This document shows positions 6,379-8,348 of a stretch of 8,348 bases of DNA, piece after piece. How positions within the stretch are numbered: position 1 is the stretch's first letter; each line of letters begins with the position of its first letter. The stretch spans positions 1-8,348 of the forward strand of contig JAZRNN010000042.1 of the NCBI GenBank assembly GCA_045648175.1. The letters run 5' to 3'. The translations under genes and the position numbers were made by a program. Below the pieces are notes generated by a model. That model had not been told where the DNA came from and made no database searches. It saw nothing but the letters and a program-made list of their open reading frames with translations. The DNA comes from SIG440 sp045648175. GTDB lineage: Bacteria; Bacillota; Clostridia; Monoglobales; Monoglobaceae.

Positions 6379-7743
6379 CTATTCTTCATACATTCTTGCC
6401 AGAGCTTTTTTCTTAACCGCTTTATAGCATACAAAATGCATGATTATTACAAGTATCCACGAAATCGGCCAACAAAGGAAAAGTACCTCAGGAGTGTGAT
6501 TTAATGGTAGAACAAGCATTATCCAAAGTATTCTGAAACCACACGCGCCCACAAGAGAATTTATCATTGCGGTTGTGGAATAGCCAAGGCCGCGAAGTTG
6601 ACCCGCCTGAACTTCCATCACACCGCACAAAAAATACGGGAGCCCTACAAATAACATTCTTGTTAAACCAAAGTCTATGGCTTCCTTAGAGTCAACAATA
6701 TATATACCCAGAAGCGGACGGGCAAAGATTACCGTTGCAAGGCCAAGCGAAAATCCTACAACCGCCACACTAGCGGCACAGACTTTTACTGTTTTTCGCA
6801 GACCTATCTCGTTTTTCGCACCATAGTTTTGGCTTACACCCGTTATTGCCGCCTGATAAAAAGCATTCATAGCCGTATACACAAAGCCTTCAATATTACC
6901 CGATGCCGCTGCCCCTGCAATCGCAGCTGTACCAAAAGTATTTACTGAAGACTGAATAAGGGTATTTGCAACAGCAAAAAGCGAGCTCTGAACTCCTGCA
7001 GGTATACCTATTTTAATAATTGACACAAGTTCGTTTTTATAAAATTTTAACTTTTTAAGATTAAGACAATGTGCCCCTTTTTCTCTTAAAAGGATACAAA
7101 TAACCGAAGTCGCCGAAATATAATTTGATACAGCGGTTGCAATGGCAACACCATCAACGCTCATATGAAAGTCTATTACAAACACCAAGTTTAAAACAAC
7201 ATTTACAATTCCCGAAAATGCAAGAATATACAAAGGACGGCGGGTATCACCTGTTGCTCTTAATATCGACGCCCCAAAGTTATATATAAGTGCTGCGGGA
7301 ATACCCATAAAATATATTTTCATATAAAGTATGGCTCCGTCTAAAACTTCTCCCTCGGGAGTTCCCATAAGCCTTAAAAAATAGCCCGAACATAAAATAC
7401 CAATAGCCGATGCAACAATTCCCGCCACTATACCGAGGGCAATCGAGGTGTGAACTGCTTTATGTACACCTTTTTCATCACGAGCACCAAAGCAGCGTGA
7501 AACAACAACACTTGCACCTGCGGTAAGTCCTATAAAAAGGCTTATAATAAGTGAGCAAAGACTTCCGGTTGCACCTACCGACGCCATCGCTGTACTTCCT
7601 GCAAAACGGCTTACAACTATTATATCCGCCGCATTATACAGAAGCTGAAGAATGTTTCCTAAGATTAGCGGAATAACAAAAGCCACCATACTTTTAAAAA
7701 CCGAACCGTTGACCATATCTATTGTGCCGTTTTTTCTTCCCAT
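6379..7743 (-). CDS. MATE family efflux transporter
   Basis: This is a cytoplasmic-membrane multidrug/toxic-compound exporter driven by a Na+ or H+ gradient. The 454-residue product has the usual MATE length, with about 12 hydrophobic segments arranged as two homologous halves. Landmarks are the N-terminal IPLILGNILQLLYNAADIIVVS (24-45), VSRCFGARDE (81-90), LRATGDTRRP (161-170) and the second-half equivalents IPAGVQSSLFAVANTLIQS (247-265), GVSQNYGAKN (302-311) and RGLGYS (384-389). The ATG at 7743 is preferred because GGAGGT lies upstream (plus 7751-7756), and the protein then begins MGRKNGTIDMVNGS, a common MATE opening. An in-frame TTG at 7812 is the first base of the promoter -35 and is discarded. 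It is transcribed alone and ends at a shared terminator. Substrates cannot be predicted. Confidence 0.93.
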   Translation of the reverse strand: MGRKNGTIDMVNGSVFKSMVAFVIPLILGNILQLLYNAADIIVVSRFAGSTAMASVGATGSLCSLIISLFIGLTAGASVVVSRCFGARDEKGVHKAVHTSIALGIVAGIVASAIGILCSGYFLRLMGTPEGEVLDGAILYMKIYFMGIPAALIYNFGASILRATGDTRRPLYILAFSGIVNVVLNLVFVIDFHMSVDGVAIATAVSNYISATSVICILLREKGAHCLNLKKLKFYKNELVSIIKIGIPAGVQSSLFAVANTLIQSSVNTFGTAAIAGAAASGNIEGFVYTAMNAFYQAAITGVSQNYGAKNEIGLRKTVKVCAASVAVVGFSLGLATVIFARPLLGIYIVDSKEAIDFGLTRMLFVGLPYFLCGVMEVQAGQLRGLGYSTTAMINSLVGACGFRILWIMLVLPLNHTPEVLFLCWPISWILVIIMHFVCYKAVKKKALARMYEE

Positions 7744-7783
7744 AGCTACTACCTCCGCCAAATAATGCTTTGTCTGCTTGATA

Positions 7784-7812
7784 ATTATATACCTGCCGCA
7801 ACATAAAGTCAA
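7784..7812 (-). promoter_or_regulatory. MATE gene promoter
   Basis: The minus strand has -35 TTGACT (plus 7807-7812), a 17 nt spacer and a perfect -10 TATAAT (plus 7784-7789). Transcription would start near 7777, about 35 nt before the ATG at 7743. Confidence 0.82.
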
Positions 7813-7853
7813 GGTAATAATATTAAAGATATATTAATTAAATACATACTCTT

Positions 7854-7872
7854 ATGTTATCGGGGTTAACAT
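7854..7872. promoter_or_regulatory. Dyad upstream of the MATE promoter, possible operator
   Basis: ATGTTA (7854-7859) and TAACAT (7867-7872) are perfect inverted arms around a 7-nt G-rich centre (TCGGGGT). The dyad lies about 40 bp behind the MATE -35, where an activator or repressor could bind. No regulator gene is adjacent and the arms are only 6 bp, so it may be chance. Confidence 0.25.
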
Positions 7873-8151
7873 CGGGTATATTCAATGATATTTCAGTGTT
7901 ATCATTTTTAATTCATAACAGAATGTAAGACATCTATTTTCACTCCACGGGCCGCAGTAATAAGCATAAAAAAGCATTCATCCAAAACACTGAATGTCTT
8001 TGGCAAAGCAGAGCAATATAGATGCAGATGTGCCTAAGGCACGCTATCGAAAAAGGTTGATAGTGAAACAAAGGCGTTATGAGTGCGTTTACAAGCGAAT
8101 AGACGACTTGAACGTGACCTTTTGCGAAAAAGGAGCAGTAACGGATCATAT
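7873..8151. other. Intergenic stretch without a credible gene, rich in short inverted repeats
   Basis: I see no ribosome site, promoter-gene pair or recognisable protein here. Open frames on both strands lack start signals and have no family resemblance. The stretch contains several short inverted repeats: CATTCA/TGAATG (7975-7980 and 7991-7996), GTGCC/GGCAC (8030-8042), CTATC/GATAG (8044-8063) and CCTTTT/AAAAGG (8118-8133). A direct AGCAT repeat lies near 7963 and 7973. It could hold an unrecognised small RNA, but nothing visible proves it. Confidence 0.5.
7937..7955 (+). repeat. Imperfect direct repeat, copy 1
   Basis: TTTTCACTCCACGGGCCGC resembles the last 21 nt of the window (8328-8348), sharing TTTTCAC, CC and CGGGCCGC with a 2-nt length difference between them. 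CGGGCCGC is strikingly GC-rich for this AT-rich region, which makes chance identity less likely. The two copies are about 390 bp apart, in the same orientation, and enclose the hairpin-rich stretch. Confidence 0.4.
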
Positions 8152-8182
8152 AAAAAATGACCACTTTATAAGTGGTCATTTT
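8152..8182 (-). terminator. Strong intrinsic terminator downstream of the partial tRNA
   Basis: A perfect 13-bp stem (8154-8166 with 8170-8182, core ATGACCACTT) closes a 3-nt loop. On the minus strand it ends in six T residues (plus 8152-8157). It lies 25 nt past the CCA end of the tRNA-like segment, as expected for the native terminator of a tRNA gene on that strand. It could also stop plus-strand transcription weakly. Confidence 0.85.
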
Positions 8183-8186
8183 GATT

Positions 8187-8203
8187 GCAGCATAGTTTGC
8201 TGC
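8187..8203. repeat. Short inverted repeat between tRNA-like end and terminator
   Basis: GCAGCA (8187-8192) and TGCTGC (8198-8203) pair around a 5-nt loop. It lies 4 nt beyond the CCA and could act as a processing-site hairpin in the precursor RNA. Confidence 0.4.
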
Positions 8204-8207
8204 GACG

Positions 8208-8236
8208 TGGTCGAGGCGACAGGATTCGAACCTGCG
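8208..8236 (-). pseudogene. Partial tRNA: 3' end only (T-arm, acceptor 3' strand, CCA), tRNA-Pro-like
   Basis: Read on the minus strand, GCAGG-TTCGAAT-CCTGT (plus 8219-8235) is a normal T stem and loop. It is followed by the acceptor strand CGCCTCG (plus 8212-8218), discriminator A and encoded CCA (plus 8208-8210). G72 with A73 and the sequence CGCAGGTTCGAATCCTGTC match what I recall of Firmicute tRNA-Pro genes. The bases before the T stem do not form an anticodon arm with a Pro anticodon, and no 5' acceptor strand of the CGAGGCG type is found in the 110 nt left before the window edge. It is either a tRNA 3' remnant, as left at one end of an element integrated into a tRNA gene, or the 3' exon of a tRNA split by an insertion whose 5' part is outside the window. 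As given, it is not a complete tRNA. Confidence 0.7.
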
Positions 8237-8250
8237 CCGGAGCGTTAAGA

Positions 8251-8271
8251 CGATATGCCGGTGGCATATCG
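8251..8271. repeat. Hairpin 1 next to the partial tRNA
   Basis: CGATATGCC (8251-8259) and GGCATATCG (8263-8271) form a perfect 9-bp stem with a GGT loop. It starts 15 nt from the tRNA-like segment, where the anticodon arm should be, but the loop carries no anticodon context. Confidence 0.75.
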
Positions 8272-8281
8272 GTAGCGTAGG

Positions 8282-8309
8282 ATTGCAAAATGCGAGAGAA
8301 TTTTGCAAT
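8282..8309. repeat. Hairpin 2
   Basis: ATTGCAAAAT (8282-8291) and ATTTTGCAAT (8300-8309) form a perfect 10-bp stem around the loop GCGAGAGA. There is no T run, so it is not an obvious terminator. Confidence 0.7.
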
Positions 8310-8313
8310 TCAG

Positions 8314-8332
8314 GAAAACACAAAGTGTTTTC
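8314..8332. repeat. Hairpin 3
   Basis: GAAAACAC (8314-8321) and GTGTTTTC (8325-8332) form a perfect 8-bp stem with an AAA loop. Its right arm overlaps the second copy of the direct repeat. There is no T run following on either strand. Confidence 0.65.
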
Positions 8333-8348
8333 ACACCTCTCGGGCCGC
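8328..8348 (+). repeat. Imperfect direct repeat, copy 2, at the window edge
   Basis: TTTTCAC, then ACCTCT, then CGGGCCGC matches copy 1 at 7937-7955 with a 2-nt length difference. The copy is cut by the window end, so its true extent is unknown. Confidence 0.4.

Noticed and set aside
7744..7812. Upstream TTG start for the MATE gene adding 23 residues
   Set aside because: The TTG is the -35 box of the MATE promoter. The ATG at 7743 has GGAGGT at ideal spacing.
7994..8248. Plus-strand frame of 84 codons ending in VEATGFEPAPER
   Set aside because: There is no ribosome site before the ATG, it crosses the terminator hairpin, and its end is the antisense reading of a tRNA T-arm. EATGFEPA is a well-known false protein ending produced by tRNA complements.
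7940..8323. Minus-strand frame of 127 codons
   Set aside because: It runs through three hairpins, the tRNA 3' end and the intrinsic terminator. It has no ribosome site and no recognisable domain.
8208..8348. tmRNA (ssrA) 3' end
   Set aside because: The acceptor strand ends in G72, whereas tmRNA has C72 pairing with a 5' G run. No tag-peptide reading frame is visible in the 110 nt upstream.
8208..8348. Complete tRNA with a long variable arm (Ser, Leu, Sec)
   Set aside because: No anticodon arm, D arm or 5' acceptor strand complementary to CGCCTCG is present between 8237 and the window edge. Discriminator A with G72 does not fit tRNA-Sec.
7854..8348. CRISPR array
   Set aside because: The palindromes differ in sequence and spacing; there is no repeated unit with uniform spacers.

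Overview
This is a low-GC bacterial window that looks like a clostridial Firmicute, probably an uncultured gut-type member. I infer this from the AT-rich intergenic DNA, strong AAAGGA/GGAGG ribosome binding sites, near-consensus sigma-A promoters, tandem M42 peptidase genes and a Na/Pi cotransporter with a C-terminal PhoU domain. No species can be named from the sequence alone.

Layout, left to right. Positions 1-159 are a promoter region. They carry two tandem minus-strand promoters firing out of the left edge, and birA (biotin protein ligase, +) starts from its own promoter at 160-187. birA converges on a four-gene minus-strand operon, and a bidirectional hairpin terminator (1017-1049) separates them. 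The operon is transcribed from a near-consensus promoter at 4410-4438. It encodes two M42 metallopeptidases with intact active sites, a third M42 homologue that has lost almost every metal and catalytic residue, and a small protein with a Cys-rich head and an extremely acidic tail. The three M42 genes overlap by 8 and 4 nt, so they are probably translationally coupled. Divergent from this operon is a Na/Pi cotransporter-PhoU gene (+). It converges on a MATE-family efflux transporter gene (-) across a second shared terminator (6336-6362).

Positions 7813-8348 hold no convincing protein gene. They contain the MATE promoter and a possible operator dyad. Further right is a dense series of short inverted repeats, a strong minus-strand terminator (8152-8182) and, just upstream of that terminator on the minus strand, the last ~29 nt of a tRNA (T-arm, 3' acceptor strand, CCA) resembling tRNA-Pro. 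The expected anticodon and D arms are absent and are replaced by three hairpins running to the window edge. A ~20 nt imperfect direct repeat lies at both ends of this stretch.

The most interesting points are the dead M42 paralogue cotranscribed with two active ones (a candidate non-catalytic subunit of a mixed peptidase particle), the unassigned Cys-rich/acidic partner protein, and the orphan tRNA 3' end embedded in a hairpin-rich region, which could be a junction of an integrated element lying to the right. The other genes are ordinary housekeeping or transport functions.
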